DNA from: Bagarius yarrelli | Taxonomy: Eukaryota > Chordata > Actinopteri > Siluriformes > Sisoridae | Reading direction: 5' to 3' | DNA length: 64,000 nt | Assembly: GCA_005784505.1 (NCBI GenBank) | Contig: VCAZ01000192.1 | Span: forward strand, 538,784 to 602,783 | Part shown: piece by piece, positions 63,337-64,000 of the stretch | Layout: the number at the start of each line of letters is the position of its first letter | How positions within the stretch are numbered: position 1 is the first letter of the stretch | The notes under the pieces: model-generated | What the model saw: the letters and a program-made list of their open reading frames with translations, nothing else | What the model was told of the DNA's origin: nothing | The model's database searches: none | Made by a program: the position numbers and the translations under genes

Positions 63337-64000
63337 GTTGTGTGTGTTATGAAAAGTGAAGTCTTACTAGATAAGAGGTGAATTATTATGTGTATAATTG
63401 TTATAAGTTGTCCACATAAAAAAATTCCACCACTTGAAACTGGGTTTTTCCATTTTCTGTTATTTCTCGGTTTCATTTTTACATAATGAAACTTTAGACA
63501 GGAATTGATGCATGGTCACAAATATTGACAGATAGCAGAACCCTGTACATGCTTGGTACCAAAATGAAAAAAACTTTGCCTAGATATACTGTACGTAAAA
63601 ATGTCCCTATAGATCCACAGCTATCTACCAACAAACTAATACACAGGCTTTTGGACGGCAGGCAGAACCATAATACTTATACAACGTTAACTAGCTCATC
63701 TAAAATCAGACATCAAACTAAATTAATCGTTTTTGGCGTTTAATTATTCTATTATTATGTAGGCTTCAGTTCAGTTTAAGAAGCAGCCTGAAGACATGTT
63801 GCTTCCATAGGTATTCTTGTGGTGTGGCAAATATCTCAGATGACATCATAACATTATATGGAACAAGCATATTTTATTTAAGTTAATCAATTACTTTAAT
63901 TACAAAATTATTATCATATATCATTATTATTTAAGTTTTTAATTGTAGATTAACGCTTCTAAATGACCAATTATAAGTTGTCGCTAACTCCCTGTGACAA
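63337..64000. other. tcf7 intron 4, start
   Basis: AT-rich sequence to the window edge. No further exon is recognised. Confidence 0.5.

Overview
The window is nuclear DNA from a vertebrate, almost certainly a teleost fish. It is AT-rich, its genes are interrupted by GT-AG introns, and it carries many Tc1-like transposons, tRNA-derived SINEs and fish-type LINE fragments. The repeats resemble those of otophysan fish and a catfish is my best guess, but that is an inference. Four protein-coding genes can be read by exon homology. All four belong to the vertebrate block that is human 5q31, as I remember it: acsl6 (+ strand, last nine coding exons), a C5orf15/KCT2 homologue (- strand, complete), skp1 (- strand, complete) and tcf7 (+ strand, first four coding exons, running off the right edge).

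Layout: 1-2541 holds a decayed Gypsy-type retrotransposon. 2542-10646 is the C-terminal half of acsl6, whose introns hold a full-length dead Tc1 element, a SINE and a LINE tail. 10647-15709 is intergenic and full of repeat fragments. 15710-21960 is kct2, encoding a type I membrane protein with an Asp/Ala-rich acidic stretch, one transmembrane segment and a cytoplasmic YRRL sorting signal. Its putative first exon starts in a TISU/YY1-like context beside GC boxes. 22090-26640 is mostly empty. 26645-32470 is skp1, the SCF ubiquitin-ligase adaptor. 32470-45940 is intergenic and holds four minisatellites or expanded repeats, the most interesting of which grew inside a LINE reverse-transcriptase segment. 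45940-64000 is the 5' part of tcf7, a Wnt effector. Its third intron is about 15.6 kb and contains an internal duplication, SINEs, an LTR and LINE pieces.

The genes do not form a pathway or operon. They are an ordinary syntenic neighbourhood of lipid activation (acsl6), membrane trafficking (kct2), ubiquitin ligation (skp1) and Wnt transcription (tcf7). skp1 exons 4 and 5, the kct2 acidic exon and tcf7 exon 4 contain frame-breaking indels while the encoded residues otherwise stay conserved. In skp1 there are essentially no substitutions, which points to assembly or consensus error more than to gene death. I found no CRISPR array, rRNA or true tRNA gene, and no convincing new molecular system. 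The best leads are the LINE-derived 36-bp minisatellite in a 5'-inverted LINE copy, and the intronic duplication that preserves an empty site for a SINE insertion.
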